Origin: Pseudomonas paraversuta
Lineage (GTDB): Bacteria; Pseudomonadota; Gammaproteobacteria; Pseudomonadales; Pseudomonadaceae
Direction of reading: 5' to 3'
Assembly (NCBI RefSeq): GCF_904063065.1
Contig: NZ_CAJFCL010000001.1
Span: 62,001-126,000 of the forward strand
Length of the DNA stretch: 64,000 nucleotides
The notes below the pieces were generated by a model. It saw nothing but the letters and a program-made list of their open reading frames with translations. It made no database searches and was not told where the DNA came from. This document shows, one piece after another, positions 9,331 to 21,327 of the stretch. A program made the position numbers and the translations under genes. Numbering within the stretch: the first letter of the stretch is position 1; each line of letters starts with the position of its first letter.

Positions 9331-10089
9331 TTATTGCAGTGTCTGTTCTTTGGCTTCGAGAAGCTGGGCCCACAGCGATGGCCCACCCGCAGACTTGGCA
9401 ATAGCCTCCAGACGAGCCGCGTGCTCGGCCAGATCGCTTTCACTTGCACGGATAATCCGGCCAGGCTGGCGATCGGCTGACAAGCGGATGATTTCGCTGG
9501 CCTGGTTGCCTGAACCTTCGCCGGAACCATTACCGTCAGATGCGTTACCGGCCAGCGACAGGCTGGTCTGGCCACCGGTCATGGTCAGGTAAACGTCCGC
9601 CAGAATCTCGGAGTCGAGCAGTGCGCCGTGCAGTTCACGCCCCGAGTTGTCGACGCCATAGCGTTTGCACAAGGCATCCAGGCTGTTGCGCTGACCCGGA
9701 TGACGCGCTCGCGCCATCGCCAGGGTGTCGAGAATAGTGCAATGGCGGGTGATGTCGGCGCGGTCGGTCTGCCCGATCAGGGCAAATTCGTTATTCAGAA
9801 AGCCCACGTCGAACGCGGCGTTATGAATGATCAGTTGCGCGCCTTTGATGAAGTCAAAAAACTCGTCGGCGACTTCTGCGAAACGGGGCTTGCCCACCAG
9901 AAATTCGTTAGTAATACCGTGAACGCCAATTGCGCCCTCGTCACTTTCACGATCGGGTTGCAGATACACGTGAAAATGCCGGCCGGTCAGACGGCGGCCC
10001 ATCAACTCGACGCAACCGATCTCGATCACCCGGTGGCCATCGGTAACCGGCATACCGGTGGTTTCAGTATCGAGAACAACACTACGCAT
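9331..10089 (-). CDS. dnaQ: DNA polymerase III epsilon subunit, proofreading exonuclease
   Basis: The 3'-5' exonuclease of the replicative polymerase, 252 residues. Exo I is VVLDTETTG near residue 4-12, Exo II is [16 protein letters not shown], and Exo III is the later [13 protein letters not shown]. The C-terminal 60 residues, after the exonuclease domain, would carry the alpha-subunit clamp-binding segment. It overlaps the 3' end of rnhA by 8 bp on the same strand, so translation is likely coupled. rnhA-dnaQ adjacency is common in gamma-proteobacteria. Confidence 0.97.
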   Translation of the reverse strand: MRSVVLDTETTGMPVTDGHRVIEIGCVELMGRRLTGRHFHVYLQPDRESDEGAIGVHGITNEFLVGKPRFAEVADEFFDFIKGAQLIIHNAAFDVGFLNNEFALIGQTDRADITRHCTILDTLAMARARHPGQRNSLDALCKRYGVDNSGRELHGALLDSEILADVYLTMTGGQTSLSLAGNASDGNGSGEGSGNQASEIIRLSADRQPGRIIRASESDLAEHAARLEAIAKSAGGPSLWAQLLEAKEQTLQ

Positions 10090-10534
10090 GCTTGATGCCC
10101 CTCATTTCGTCCACCCCGCGATTGGCCAGTTGGTCGGCGCGCTCGTTGCCATAATGGCCGATATGCCCGCGTACCCACTGCCACTTCACGGTGTGACGAT
10201 TGACTTGCTCATCGAGCAACTTCCACAGGTCGGCATTTTTAACCGGTTCTTTGGCCGCAGTTTTCCAGCCGCGTTTTTTCCAGTTGACCATCCACTCGGT
10301 AATGCCTTTCATCACGTACTGCGAGTCGGTCACCAGCAACACTTCACAGGGGCGCTTGAGCTCTTCAAGGCCACGAATGGCCGCCATCAGCTCCATGCGG
10401 TTGTTGGTGGTAGCGGGTTCGCCACCCCAGAGTTCTTTTTCGACCCCCTGGCAGACCAGTAAAGCACCCCAGCCGCCCGGGCCAGGATTGCCCTTGCAGG
10501 CACCATCGGTGAACATCTCAACGCTATCGCTCAT
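10082..10534 (-). CDS. rnhA: Ribonuclease HI
   Basis: Degrades the RNA strand of RNA-DNA hybrids; 150 residues. The catalytic acids are visible in order: D in [18 protein letters not shown] in [12 protein letters not shown] in [13 protein letters not shown] and D in [11 protein letters not shown]. It is transcribed with dnaQ, whose start lies inside its last codons. Confidence 0.97.
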   Translation of the reverse strand: MSDSVEMFTDGACKGNPGPGGWGALLVCQGVEKELWGGEPATTNNRMELMAAIRGLEELKRPCEVLLVTDSQYVMKGITEWMVNWKKRGWKTAAKEPVKNADLWKLLDEQVNRHTVKWQWVRGHIGHYGNERADQLANRGVDEMRGIKHA

Positions 10535-10619
10535 TACAAACTATCCAGAAAAGGCTGCCTTGGCCTGCCAATCGAGGATCAGCAGCACCTGAGGCCGGGC
10601 AAACCCGACCTGACATTAA

Positions 10620-11378
10620 TTAAGGTTCAGTGTGACGCCGATTGACCTTGGCCATCTGCAAGGGGATCAGCTTGCCCATCGGCTCTCTGCGCATCGGATT
10701 GACGGGACGCAAGCCCACCACCATTTTACGCGCGACCAATACATAGAAGCCGCCACCGGCCAATTGCCAGCTACCGGCCTTGCGCTCCCAGCCTGAAAAT
10801 CGGCTTTGCCACGCTTTCGATGCGAGCGGCGGACGATAGCACCCAAAGCGGCGTTTCTCCAGCGCAAAGCCCAGCAGGTTCAGCCAGTCGGCCACTCGCG
10901 AAGGTGAGATGCAACGAGCCTTGCCGAGGGCATCCTTGGCGAATACATGGCGCAATCCCCAGCCACTCCAGGGGTTGATACCGACAATCAACAAATGGCC
11001 GCCGGGACGCACGCTACTGGCCGCTTCACGCAACAGGCCGTGGGGCGACAGACAGAAATCCAGGCCATGCTGCAACACCACGACATCTGCGGCGTGCTCA
11101 CATAAAGGCCAGGCCTGTTCTTCACAAATGATTTCGACACCGGGCAGGGGGGCCCCCAGGCGTACATTGCGTTGCACTTGCGGCGCCTTGGGCGGGGTGT
11201 CGGCGCCAGGGCCGTAATGCACCAGATAACCGCCGAAATAGCGCCCGAGCTCCTCCTCGAGAACCCGCTGCTCATCGTTGAGCAGCACTTGTCCAAGGGG
11301 GCTGGACAACCACTCTCGGGCTGAACTGATCAGCTCCAGCCACTCAGGATCTGCCTGAGCCAATGCTTTATCGGTCAT
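10620..11378 (-). CDS. SAM-dependent methyltransferase, class I
   Basis: 252 residues starting [19 protein letters not shown] at 11378, with a strong GGAGGAG ribosome site. The fold is a Rossmann-like methyltransferase: the [13 protein letters not shown] stretch resembles motif II/post-I, and [17 protein letters not shown] the motif III loop. Its position next to rnhA and gloB is conserved in Pseudomonas. The substrate is not known. It is divergent from gloB across 119 bp. Confidence 0.85.
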   Translation of the reverse strand: MTDKALAQADPEWLELISSAREWLSSPLGQVLLNDEQRVLEEELGRYFGGYLVHYGPGADTPPKAPQVQRNVRLGAPLPGVEIICEEQAWPLCEHAADVVVLQHGLDFCLSPHGLLREAASSVRPGGHLLIVGINPWSGWGLRHVFAKDALGKARCISPSRVADWLNLLGFALEKRRFGCYRPPLASKAWQSRFSGWERKAGSWQLAGGGFYVLVARKMVVGLRPVNPMRREPMGKLIPLQMAKVNRRHTEP

Positions 11379-11497
11379 TGCTCCTCCAACTCGCCATATG
11401 CCTATTACCAAACCCGGGGCTGCTGTACATCGTGGCTCGCCATGAACCGGCAACAACCCCTAAGATGCGCCATTGTTTCGCACTTGGGAATTGCACC

Positions 11498-12277
11498 ATG
11501 TTACAGATCGACGCCCTGCCCGCCTTCAGCGACAACTACATCTGGTTGTTACAGGACATGACCCGCAAATGTTGCGCCGTGGTCGATCCGGGTGACGCCG
11601 CGCCTGTTCTGGCCTGGCTGGCCCGACACCCGGACTGGGTGCTAAGCGACATTCTGGTGACCCATCACCACTTCGACCATGTGGGGGGTGTTGCCCAGCT
11701 TCACGAGCACACTAACGCGAAGGTCTGGGGACCTGCACTCGAGACCATCCCGTCCCGACAAGTGGCACTCAACGACAGCGATCAAATCGAAATCCTGGGC
11801 CTGACGTTCAAGGTTCTGCTCGTGCCCGGCCATACCCTGGGACACATTGCCTATTATCACGCTGACCAGGCGGCGCCGATATTGCTGTGTGGCGATACCC
11901 TGTTCGCCGCCGGTTGCGGCCGGCTGTTCGAGGGCACCCCCGAACAGATGCACCAGTCCCTGAGCCGGCTGGCCGCACTGCCCGCCAACACGGCGGTGTA
12001 CTGCACCCACGAATATACTTTGAGCAATCTGCGCTTCGCCCAGGCGGTAGAGCCTGGCAACCCGGGTATTGCCGCGCGAATCGCTCAAGTCACCGAATGG
12101 CGGGCAACAGGTCACATCAGTCTGCCATCAAGTATTGCCCTCGAATTGCTCACCAATCCGTTTCTGCGGGTCAATGAAACATCCGTTAAAGAAAAAGCTG
12201 ACGAGTGGAATTCCCGTGACAATGACTCGCCCAGTGCGGTCTTTGCCAGCTTGCGAAGCTGGAAAGATAAGTTCTAA
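11498..12277 (+). CDS. gloB: Hydroxyacylglutathione hydrolase (glyoxalase II)
   Basis: Hydrolyses S-lactoylglutathione to lactate and glutathione, the second step of methylglyoxal detoxification. 259 residues, metallo-beta-lactamase fold: the metal motif is [12 protein letters not shown] near residue 53-64, then [23 protein letters not shown] and a late [13 protein letters not shown]. The C-terminal NPFLRV motif is typical of GloB. The start at 11498 ([18 protein letters not shown]) matches the family. Confidence 0.95.
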   Translation: MLQIDALPAFSDNYIWLLQDMTRKCCAVVDPGDAAPVLAWLARHPDWVLSDILVTHHHFDHVGGVAQLHEHTNAKVWGPALETIPSRQVALNDSDQIEILGLTFKVLLVPGHTLGHIAYYHADQAAPILLCGDTLFAAGCGRLFEGTPEQMHQSLSRLAALPANTAVYCTHEYTLSNLRFAQAVEPGNPGIAARIAQVTEWRATGHISLPSSIALELLTNPFLRVNETSVKEKADEWNSRDNDSPSAVFASLRSWKDKF

Positions 12278-12375
12278 ACAGGGTCGCGGTTGGCACAAAA
12301 ATTCTGAACAGTTGACCGCGTCTCCCCTGCTTTCTAGAATCCCCCGACATTTTTGCCTGAACTATCTTCTAGCCA

Positions 12376-13776
12376 ATGTCGTCATCTATAGGTAACTCCA
12401 TCAATTCAGACGCATTGACGCGCTTGGTCAAAGCTATCGCGGTGGCTGTCTCTGCCATTCTCGCGGGCTGCCAATCCATGGACCATTCGGCTCAGCCAAC
12501 CGAACGCGCCAGCCTGAAAATCACCAAACGTATTCCTCAGGAGCCTCTCTGGCTCAGTGAAAAACCTAGCCCCGTTGCCCCGCAAGATGTATGGGAACGG
12601 ATGCGCCAGGGCTTCAAGTTGCAAGACGGTCAGAACGTTAACCCGCGCATTGAACAGCAGCGTTTGTGGTTTGCCAGCAACCCGTCCTTTCTCGAAAACG
12701 CCGGAGAGCGCGGCAGCCTCTATATCCACTACATCGTTGAACGCCTCGAAGAGCGCAACATGCCGCTGGAACTGGCGCTGCTGCCAGCCATCGAAAGCGC
12801 CTACAACCCGATGGCGTATTCCCACGCCAATGCAGTCGGGCTCTGGCAGTTCATTCCTTCGACAGGCCGTTACTTCAATTTGCGTCAAACCCGTGCTTAC
12901 GACGGTCGCCGCGACATTACGGCCTCCACCATCGCAGCGCTGGACTACCTTAACCGCCTTCACGACATGTTCAACGGTGACTGGCTGCTGGCACTGGCCG
13001 CTTACAACTCCGGTGAAGGCACCGTAAGCCGGGCCATCGAGCGCAACCAGAAACTGGGGTTGCCTACTGACTACTGGAACCTGCCCCTGCCGCAGGAAAC
13101 CAAAGACTATGTGCCCAAATTACTGGCACTGTCTCAGGTGGTCATGGCCCCTGAGGCCTATGGCATCAACCTGAACCCCATCGCCAACGAACCCTACTTC
13201 GAAATGGTCGAAATCAAACAGTCCATGGACTTGTCACGCGTGGCAGCGCTGGCCGAGATCGACGAAGACGAGATGTTCCAGCTGAACCCGGCCTATAAAC
13301 AGCGCGCCACCATCGACGGCCCGCAGCACTTGTTGGTCCCCACTTCCAAAGCGCAACTGCTGACCGCCAGCCTGTCCAACCTCAACCCTGAAGAGTTGAT
13401 CAGCCTGCGCCCTAAAAAGCCGGTATTTGACAACGTTGCAAGCGTTTCACCAACCCGGCTTAACCGTAAGTACCGGGTCAAGAGTGGCGACAACCTGACG
13501 CTGATTGCCAAGGCCAACAAGGTCAATGCCAAAGACCTGCAGCACTGGAACAAATTGAGCGGCAACAACCTCAAGGTCGGCCAGATTCTGGTCATGCAAG
13601 ACACACGCAAACCGGCAGGCAAAAAACCGACGCAATACAAGGTTAAAAAAGGCGACTCGCTGTACATCGTTGCCAAGCGTTTCAACGTTGAAATGCAGCA
13701 CCTCAAGCGCTGGAACCCGAGCAGCGCCAAAGCCCTGAAACCAGGGCAAATGCTGACGGTTTCCAAACCTCGCTAA
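12376..13776 (+). CDS. mltD: Membrane-bound lytic murein transglycosylase D
   Basis: A 466-residue outer-membrane lipoprotein that cleaves peptidoglycan. The lipobox ILAGCQ puts the lipidated cysteine at 32. The SLT catalytic domain spans about 120-260, with the glutamate in LLPAIESAYNPMA and the motifs GLWQFIPSTGRYF and ALAAYNSGEGTVSRA. Two LysM peptidoglycan-binding domains follow (YRVKSGDNLTLIAKANKV, about 362-404; YKVKKGDSLYIVAKRFNV, about 420-463). It lies downstream of gloB in the same order as other pseudomonads. Confidence 0.95.
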   Translation: MSSSIGNSINSDALTRLVKAIAVAVSAILAGCQSMDHSAQPTERASLKITKRIPQEPLWLSEKPSPVAPQDVWERMRQGFKLQDGQNVNPRIEQQRLWFASNPSFLENAGERGSLYIHYIVERLEERNMPLELALLPAIESAYNPMAYSHANAVGLWQFIPSTGRYFNLRQTRAYDGRRDITASTIAALDYLNRLHDMFNGDWLLALAAYNSGEGTVSRAIERNQKLGLPTDYWNLPLPQETKDYVPKLLALSQVVMAPEAYGINLNPIANEPYFEMVEIKQSMDLSRVAALAEIDEDEMFQLNPAYKQRATIDGPQHLLVPTSKAQLLTASLSNLNPEELISLRPKKPVFDNVASVSPTRLNRKYRVKSGDNLTLIAKANKVNAKDLQHWNKLSGNNLKVGQILVMQDTRKPAGKKPTQYKVKKGDSLYIVAKRFNVEMQHLKRWNPSSAKALKPGQMLTVSKPR

Positions 13777-13794
13777 GCTCCTGACTGGCAATAT

Positions 13795-13842
13795 TGCGGG
13801 CAAGCTGTTTCCTACAGATATGTAAGAAGCAGCTTGCCCGCA
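13795..13842 (+). terminator. Inverted repeat / possible terminator after mltD
   Basis: A perfect 13-bp inverted repeat, TGCGGGCAAGCTG / CAGCTTGCCCGCA, separated by 22 bp. There is no strong T run directly after it, so it may be a REP-type palindrome acting as a 3'-end structure rather than a classic terminator. Confidence 0.6.
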
Positions 13843-13933
13843 GTGCTTTCCAGAGTGGCCTTTTTCCCACAGATACAAGCTGTTACTGTACGGAAACCCT
13901 AAGCCCAACGCCTGGATCGGATCTCTTGCCTTG

Positions 13934-15763
13934 ATGCGACCCCTCCTCCCGTTATTAATCGGCCTGGCCTTGAGCTTCCCCGCAAGCGCAACCCTGAGTG
14001 AAAGCCACGGTTATGCGCAGTTCGGCACCCTCAGGTACCCGGCCACGTTTACCCATTTCGACTGGGTCAACCCTGACGCGCCTAAAGGCGGGACGCTGAA
14101 GGTCATGGCGTTTGGAACCTTCGACACGCTCAACCCCTACACCTTCAAGGGCACCAGCCCGGTATCGACCGCAAATTTCCTGCAGTACGGGGTCAACGAG
14201 CTCAACGAAACCCTGATGGCCGGGACTGGCCAATACGCCCCCTCCGGCGATGAGCCCACTTCCAGCTACGGGCTGATCGCGCAATCGGTGGAGTACAACG
14301 AAGGCCGCAGCTGGGTGGTGTTTAACCTGCGCCCGGAAGCCCGCTTTCACGATGGAACGCCCATCACCGCCTACGACGTAGCGTTTTCCTACAACCTGCT
14401 GCTCAAAGAAGGCCATCCGCAGTACCGGACCAACCTTCAGGAAGTCCAGCGCGTAGATATCCTGGGGCCCAAGCGCATTCGCTTCGTGTTCAAGCGCGCG
14501 GGCAACCCCTTGCTGATTCTGCGCCTTGGTGAATTACCCGTCCTGCCACAGCACTACTGGGTAAACCGCAACTTTAAAGCCACCACCTTCGAACCGCCGC
14601 TGGGCAGTGGCCCCTATCGCATCACCAAGGTCACACCCGGCCGGCAACTGGTGTTTGAGCACGTCAAAAACTGGTGGGGGGCCAACCTGCCGGTCAATCG
14701 CGGAAAATACAATTTCGACCGGGTTGAAGTGGAGTTCTACCGCGACAGCGATGTGGCCTTCGAAGCATTCAAGGCGGGCGAGTTCGACATTTATATCGAA
14801 CACCAGGCCAAGAACTGGGCCAATGGCTATAACTTCCCGGCCGTCCGTCGCGGCGAGGTGATCAAAGCCGAAATCCCCCACCAGATCCCGACGCAAACCC
14901 AGGGCTTGTTCATGAACAGCCGGCGTCCTGCTTTTGCCCAGGCAAAAGTCCGTGAGGCCCTGGGCCTCATGTTCGACTTTGAATGGACCAACCGCACGCT
15001 GTTCAACGGTGCCTACAAGCGCGCCGCCAGTTACTACCCCAACAGCGAGTTCTCGGCCAGCGGCATTCCACAAGGGCATGAGTGGCTGATGCTCTCACCC
15101 TGGCGCAGTCAGCTGCCGCCAGAACTGTTCAGCCAGGCCTTTGGCCTGCCGCAGACCGGAGGCCGGGGCATTCCCCGGGACACCATGCGCCAGGCACTGG
15201 GTTTACTGGCCGAATGTGGCTGGAAACTTTCCGGACAGCGCCTGCTCGATATAGATGGCAAACCGCTGCGCTTCGAAATACTGCTGGTAAACCCCAACCT
15301 TGAGCGCATCCTGCAACCCTACGTGGAGAACCTGGCCAGTATCGGGGTCGATGCCCGGCTGCGCACCGTGGACCGCGCTCAATACAAACAGCGCCTGGAT
15401 CAATTCGACTTCGACATGATCCTGATGACCCTGGATCAGACCCTGAGCCCCGGACTTGAGCAGTGGCAGTACTTCCATTCCAGCCAGGCCAATGTCAAAG
15501 GCAGCAAGAACTATGCAGGCGTGGCGAACCCGGTGGTCGATCAATTGCTCGAACGCCTGCTGGCAGCCCAGACCCGCGAAGAACAACTGGCCGCAGGCCG
15601 GGCGCTGGATCGCGTCCTGCTCTGGCAGCACTACAGCATTCCTAACTGGTATTTGAATTATCACCGCCTGGCGTACCGCAACCGGTTCGCCTTCGTGACT
15701 ACGCCGCCCTACGCCCTGGGCCTTAGCGCGTGGTGGCTCAAGCCTACGGAGAAAACCCGATGA
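13934..15763 (+). CDS. Peptide ABC transporter substrate-binding protein, YejA-type (first copy)
   Basis: 609 residues with a signal peptide (PLLPLLIGLALSFPASATLS). The family 5 solute-binding domain shows HFDWVNPDAPKGGTLK near residue 45 and the LGSGPYRI signature near 215. ATG at 13934 is chosen; a TTG lies one codon upstream. The closely related second binding protein starts inside its stop codon (ATGA overlap at 15760), and the permease genes follow. It should deliver oligopeptides or similar ligands to YejBEF in the periplasm. Two binding proteins for one permease suggest a widened ligand range. Confidence 0.9.
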   Translation: MRPLLPLLIGLALSFPASATLSESHGYAQFGTLRYPATFTHFDWVNPDAPKGGTLKVMAFGTFDTLNPYTFKGTSPVSTANFLQYGVNELNETLMAGTGQYAPSGDEPTSSYGLIAQSVEYNEGRSWVVFNLRPEARFHDGTPITAYDVAFSYNLLLKEGHPQYRTNLQEVQRVDILGPKRIRFVFKRAGNPLLILRLGELPVLPQHYWVNRNFKATTFEPPLGSGPYRITKVTPGRQLVFEHVKNWWGANLPVNRGKYNFDRVEVEFYRDSDVAFEAFKAGEFDIYIEHQAKNWANGYNFPAVRRGEVIKAEIPHQIPTQTQGLFMNSRRPAFAQAKVREALGLMFDFEWTNRTLFNGAYKRAASYYPNSEFSASGIPQGHEWLMLSPWRSQLPPELFSQAFGLPQTGGRGIPRDTMRQALGLLAECGWKLSGQRLLDIDGKPLRFEILLVNPNLERILQPYVENLASIGVDARLRTVDRAQYKQRLDQFDFDMILMTLDQTLSPGLEQWQYFHSSQANVKGSKNYAGVANPVVDQLLERLLAAQTREEQLAAGRALDRVLLWQHYSIPNWYLNYHRLAYRNRFAFVTTPPYALGLSAWWLKPTEKTR

Positions 15764-17601
15764 TGCCTTTGCGTACGTTGCTCAAACCTCTCTGCGCCAT
15801 GCTGCTGGCGAGTCTTGCCTGCGCGGCACTGGCGGCCCCGCAGCATGCTTTGACGCTCTACGATGAGCCACCGAAATATCCGGCCAACTTCAAGCATGTG
15901 GATTACGTCAATCCGGATGCCCCCAAGGGCGGCATCTTCCGAAAATCGGCGCTGGGTACTTTTGACAGCCTTAACCCCTTTATCAACAAAGGCGTGCCGG
16001 CCGATGACATTGACCTGACCTTTGACACGCTGGCCCGGCAAAGCCTGGACGAACCTTTCACCGCCTATGGCGTGATCGCCGAAAAGATCGAGAAAGCGCC
16101 GGACAACAGCTGGGTGCGCTTTTACCTGCGCCCCGAAGCCAAATTCAACGACGGTCATCCGATTCGCGCCGAAGACGTGGTGTTCAGCTTCGATACCCTG
16201 ATGAAAAATGGCTCGCCGCTGTACAAGGGCTACTACAGCGATGTTGACCAGGCCATCGCGGAAAACCCGCTGCAGGTGAAGTTCACGTTCAAGCACAACA
16301 AGAACCGCGAGTTGCCACTGATCCTTGGTCAACTTCCCGTCCTTCCCAAACACTGGTGGGAAAACCGGGACTTCGGCAAGGGTAATCTTGAAATCCCGGT
16401 AGGCAGCGGCCCCTACACCATCAGCGAGATCAAGCCGGGGCGCTCAATTCGTTACGAAAGGAACAAAAACTACTGGGGCAAGGATCTACCGATCAACAAA
16501 GGGCTGTACAACTTCGACACGATTACCGTCGATTACTTCCGTGACAACAGCGTGGCCTTTGAAGCACTCAAGGCCGGACAGTTCGATTACTGGTTCGAGA
16601 TCAGCGCCAAGAACTGGGCCAGCGCCTACAACGCCCCGGCGTTCACTCAGGGACGCTTGAAAAAAGAAGAAATACGCAACCACAACCCCACAGGCATGCA
16701 AGGTTTTATCTTCAACCTGCGCAAGCCCATGTTTCAGGACGTTCGGGTACGCGAGGCGCTGAGCCTGCTGTTCGACTTTGAATGGGCCAACAAACAGTTG
16801 TTCAGTGGCGCTTACGCACGGACCAACAGTTTTTTTGAAAACTCGGACATGGCCGCAAAAGCACTGCCCACGGCCGAAGAACTGGCCATTCTGGAGCCCT
16901 TGCGCGGCCAGATCCCCGACCAGGTGTTTACCGACGTGTTCAACCCTGGGGTCACCGATGGCAGCGGCATGATTCGCGACCAGCAGCGCCGTGCCTATCA
17001 ACTGTTGCAGGACGCCGGATGGCGGATTGTCGACGACAAGATGGTCGACGCCCAGGGCAAGCCGGTAAAAATCGAATTTTTGCTGGCGCAAACCGAGTTC
17101 GAACGAATTCTGCTGCCTTACAAACGTAACCTCAGCGACCTGGGCATCGATTTGCAAATTCGTCGGGTTGACACCTCCCAGTACCTCAACCGCCTGCGCT
17201 CCAGGGATTTCGACATGATCGTCGGCGGGTTCCCGCAGTCCAGCTCCCCTGGCAGCGAGCAGCGCGAGTACTGGGAATCGCAGAGCGCCGATAAACCCGG
17301 CAGCCGCAATTTCATAGGTCTCAAAGATCCGGCCATTGACCAGCTGACCGAGGGGCTGATCAACGCTGAATCGCGTCAAAGCCTGATCAATCACGCCCGC
17401 GCTCTGGACCGCGTCTTGCAGTGGGGCTTCTACGTGATTCCCAACTGGCACATCAAAACCTGGCGCGTGGCCTATTCAAATCATATCGGCCATCCCGCGG
17501 TCACCCCCTTGTACGACATTGGAACCACTACGTGGTGGGCAAAGCCTGACACCAAACCCGCGACTCCAACCGAAACCAAAAGTGCAAACCTGGAGCCTTA
17601 A
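15760..17601 (+). CDS. yejA: Peptide ABC transporter substrate-binding protein (second copy)
   Basis: 613 residues. A signal peptide (LCAMLLASLACAALAAP) leads to a family 5 solute-binding protein with KHVDYVNPDAPKGGIFR and VGSGPYTI motifs. It parallels the preceding protein over its whole length (NPDAPKGG, LYNFDTI/KYNFDRV, NREAL/VREAL, GSEQREYW/GLEQWQYF), so it is a tandem duplicate that has diverged. Its start overlaps the upstream stop by one base in an ATGA junction, and yejB begins directly after its stop. Confidence 0.93.
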   Translation: MMPLRTLLKPLCAMLLASLACAALAAPQHALTLYDEPPKYPANFKHVDYVNPDAPKGGIFRKSALGTFDSLNPFINKGVPADDIDLTFDTLARQSLDEPFTAYGVIAEKIEKAPDNSWVRFYLRPEAKFNDGHPIRAEDVVFSFDTLMKNGSPLYKGYYSDVDQAIAENPLQVKFTFKHNKNRELPLILGQLPVLPKHWWENRDFGKGNLEIPVGSGPYTISEIKPGRSIRYERNKNYWGKDLPINKGLYNFDTITVDYFRDNSVAFEALKAGQFDYWFEISAKNWASAYNAPAFTQGRLKKEEIRNHNPTGMQGFIFNLRKPMFQDVRVREALSLLFDFEWANKQLFSGAYARTNSFFENSDMAAKALPTAEELAILEPLRGQIPDQVFTDVFNPGVTDGSGMIRDQQRRAYQLLQDAGWRIVDDKMVDAQGKPVKIEFLLAQTEFERILLPYKRNLSDLGIDLQIRRVDTSQYLNRLRSRDFDMIVGGFPQSSSPGSEQREYWESQSADKPGSRNFIGLKDPAIDQLTEGLINAESRQSLINHARALDRVLQWGFYVIPNWHIKTWRVAYSNHIGHPAVTPLYDIGTTTWWAKPDTKPATPTETKSANLEP

Positions 17602-18675
17602 ATGCTGGCGTATATATTCAGGCGACTGCTGCTGATCATTCCGACATTGCTCGGTATTTTGCTGATTAACTTCATCATCATCCAGGCCGCACCCGGGGGG
17701 CCGGTTGAACAGATGATCGCCAAACTTGAAGGCTTCGATGGCGCAACCAGCCGCATTGCGGGCGGTGGCTCCGAAGTCTCGGTGGCGGGCTCCAACTATC
17801 GCGGCGCCCAAGGGCTGGACCCGGCCCTGATCCAGGAAATCGAAAAGATGTACGGCTTTGACAAGCCCGCCCCCGAGCGCTTGTGGATCATGATCAAGAA
17901 CTACGCCCGACTGGACTTCGGCGAGAGCTTTTTCCGGGATGCCAAGGTCATCGACCTGATCAAGGAAAAGATGCCTGTCTCCATCTCGCTGGGTCTATGG
18001 AGCACGCTGATCATGTACCTGGTGTCTATCCCGTTGGGCATTGCCAAGGCCACGCGACACGGCAGCCAGTTCGACGTCTGGACCAGTTCGGCCATCATTG
18101 TGGGCTACGCCATTCCGGCCTTTCTGTTTGCCATCCTGCTGATCGTGGTGTTTGCCGGCGGCAGCTATCTGGACTGGTTTCCGTTACGGGGCCTGACCTC
18201 CAACAACTTCGACGAACTGAGTCTGGGGGGCAAGATTCTCGATTATTTCTGGCACCTGGCCTTGCCCGTCACAGCCCTGGTGATCGGCAACTTCGCCACC
18301 ATGACCCTGCTGACCAAAAACAGCTTTCTGGATGAAATCAACAAACAGTACGTAGTCACCGCCAAGGCAAAAGGCCTGACCAACCACCGGGTGCTCTACG
18401 GTCACGTGTTTCGCAATGCCATGTTGCTGGTAATTGCCGGCTTCCCGTCGGCCTTTATCGGGATTTTCTTTACCGGCTCATTGCTGGTCGAAGTGATTTT
18501 CTCGCTGGACGGACTGGGACTCATGAGTTTCGAAGCGGCGATCAATCGCGATTACCCGGTGGTCTTCGGCACCCTGTTCATCTTCACCCTGGTCGGACTG
18601 CTGGTGAAACTGATCGGAGACCTCTCTTACACCCTGGTTGATCCGCGCATCGACTTCGAAAGCAGGGAGCATTGA
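17602..18675 (+). CDS. yejB: Peptide ABC transporter permease YejB
   Basis: A 357-residue inner-membrane permease of the DppB/OppB type. The N-terminal membrane segment [19 protein letters not shown] is typical. The binding-protein-dependent transport domain, with six hydrophobic segments in all, carries the EAA loop near [20 protein letters not shown] (about 250). The long periplasmic insert between helix 1 and 2 is usual for YejB. It starts at the base after the yejA stop. Confidence 0.95.
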   Translation: MLAYIFRRLLLIIPTLLGILLINFIIIQAAPGGPVEQMIAKLEGFDGATSRIAGGGSEVSVAGSNYRGAQGLDPALIQEIEKMYGFDKPAPERLWIMIKNYARLDFGESFFRDAKVIDLIKEKMPVSISLGLWSTLIMYLVSIPLGIAKATRHGSQFDVWTSSAIIVGYAIPAFLFAILLIVVFAGGSYLDWFPLRGLTSNNFDELSLGGKILDYFWHLALPVTALVIGNFATMTLLTKNSFLDEINKQYVVTAKAKGLTNHRVLYGHVFRNAMLLVIAGFPSAFIGIFFTGSLLVEVIFSLDGLGLMSFEAAINRDYPVVFGTLFIFTLVGLLVKLIGDLSYTLVDPRIDFESREH

Positions 18676-18676
18676 G

Positions 18677-19696
18677 ATGAAACTGTCCCCTCTCAATCGG
18701 CGACGTTTTGAACGTTTCAAGGCCAACAAGCGTGGTTGGTGGTCGCTGTGGATCTTTGTACTGCTGTTCGGACTCAGCCTGGGTGCGGAGCTGATTGCCA
18801 ACGATAAACCGCTGGTAATCAATTACGACGGTGAATGGTATTTCCCGGCACTCAAGCGTTACCCGGAGACGGACTTTGGCGGCGAGTTCCCCCTCGAAGC
18901 CAACTACAAGAGCCCCTATATCCGTGAACTGCTGGCCAAGAAAGACGCCTGGGTCTTGTGGCCGCCCATCCCGTACAGCTATCAGAGTATTAACTACGAC
19001 CTGAAAGTCCCGGCACCGGCCCCGCCTTCCGCCGAGAACTGGCTGGGCACCGATGACCAGGGCCGCGATGTATTGGCGCGGGTGATTTATGGTTTCCGGA
19101 TCTCGGTGCTGTTCGCCCTGACACTGACCATTTTGAGTTCGATCATTGGCGTGATCGCGGGAGCCCTGCAGGGTTTTTATGGTGGCTGGATCGACCTCGC
19201 CGGTCAGCGCTTTCTTGAGATCTGGTCAGGTTTGCCGGTGCTGTATCTGCTGATCATTCTCGCCAGTTTCGTCCAGCCGAACTTCTGGTGGCTGCTGGGG
19301 ATCATGCTGCTGTTCTCATGGATGAGCCTGGTAGATGTGGTACGCGCCGAATTCCTGCGCGGACGCAATCTGGAATATGTGCGCGCCGCACGGGCCCTGG
19401 GCATGCAGGACATTGCGATCATGTACCGACATATCCTGCCCAATGCGATGGTTTCGACCATGACTTTCATGCCGTTTATTTTGACCGGCGCCATCGGTAC
19501 CCTCACCGCGCTGGACTTTCTGGGCTTCGGCCTGCCCCCCGGCGCGCCGTCGCTGGGCGAACTGGTGGCGCAAGGCAAGTCCAACCTGCAAGCGCCATGG
19601 CTGGGCATCAGTGCTTTCGCCGTGCTGGCCATCATGCTCAGCCTGCTGGTGTTTATCGGCGAGTCCGCTCGCGATGCTTTCGACCCGAGGAAATGA
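18677..19696 (+). CDS. yejE: Peptide ABC transporter permease YejE
   Basis: 339 residues. A polar N-terminus (LNRRRFERFKANKRGWWSL) leads into the first membrane segment. A periplasmic domain contains the GTDDQGRDVLARVIYG motif of OppC/DppC-type permeases, and the EAA loop is EYVRAARALGMQDIAIMYRHILPN. It starts one base after the yejB stop. Confidence 0.95.
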   Translation: MKLSPLNRRRFERFKANKRGWWSLWIFVLLFGLSLGAELIANDKPLVINYDGEWYFPALKRYPETDFGGEFPLEANYKSPYIRELLAKKDAWVLWPPIPYSYQSINYDLKVPAPAPPSAENWLGTDDQGRDVLARVIYGFRISVLFALTLTILSSIIGVIAGALQGFYGGWIDLAGQRFLEIWSGLPVLYLLIILASFVQPNFWWLLGIMLLFSWMSLVDVVRAEFLRGRNLEYVRAARALGMQDIAIMYRHILPNAMVSTMTFMPFILTGAIGTLTALDFLGFGLPPGAPSLGELVAQGKSNLQAPWLGISAFAVLAIMLSLLVFIGESARDAFDPRK

Positions 19697-19697
19697 G

Positions 19698-21308
<1,611 letters not shown>

Positions 21309-21327
21309 CCTGATAGAGGAACAACAC

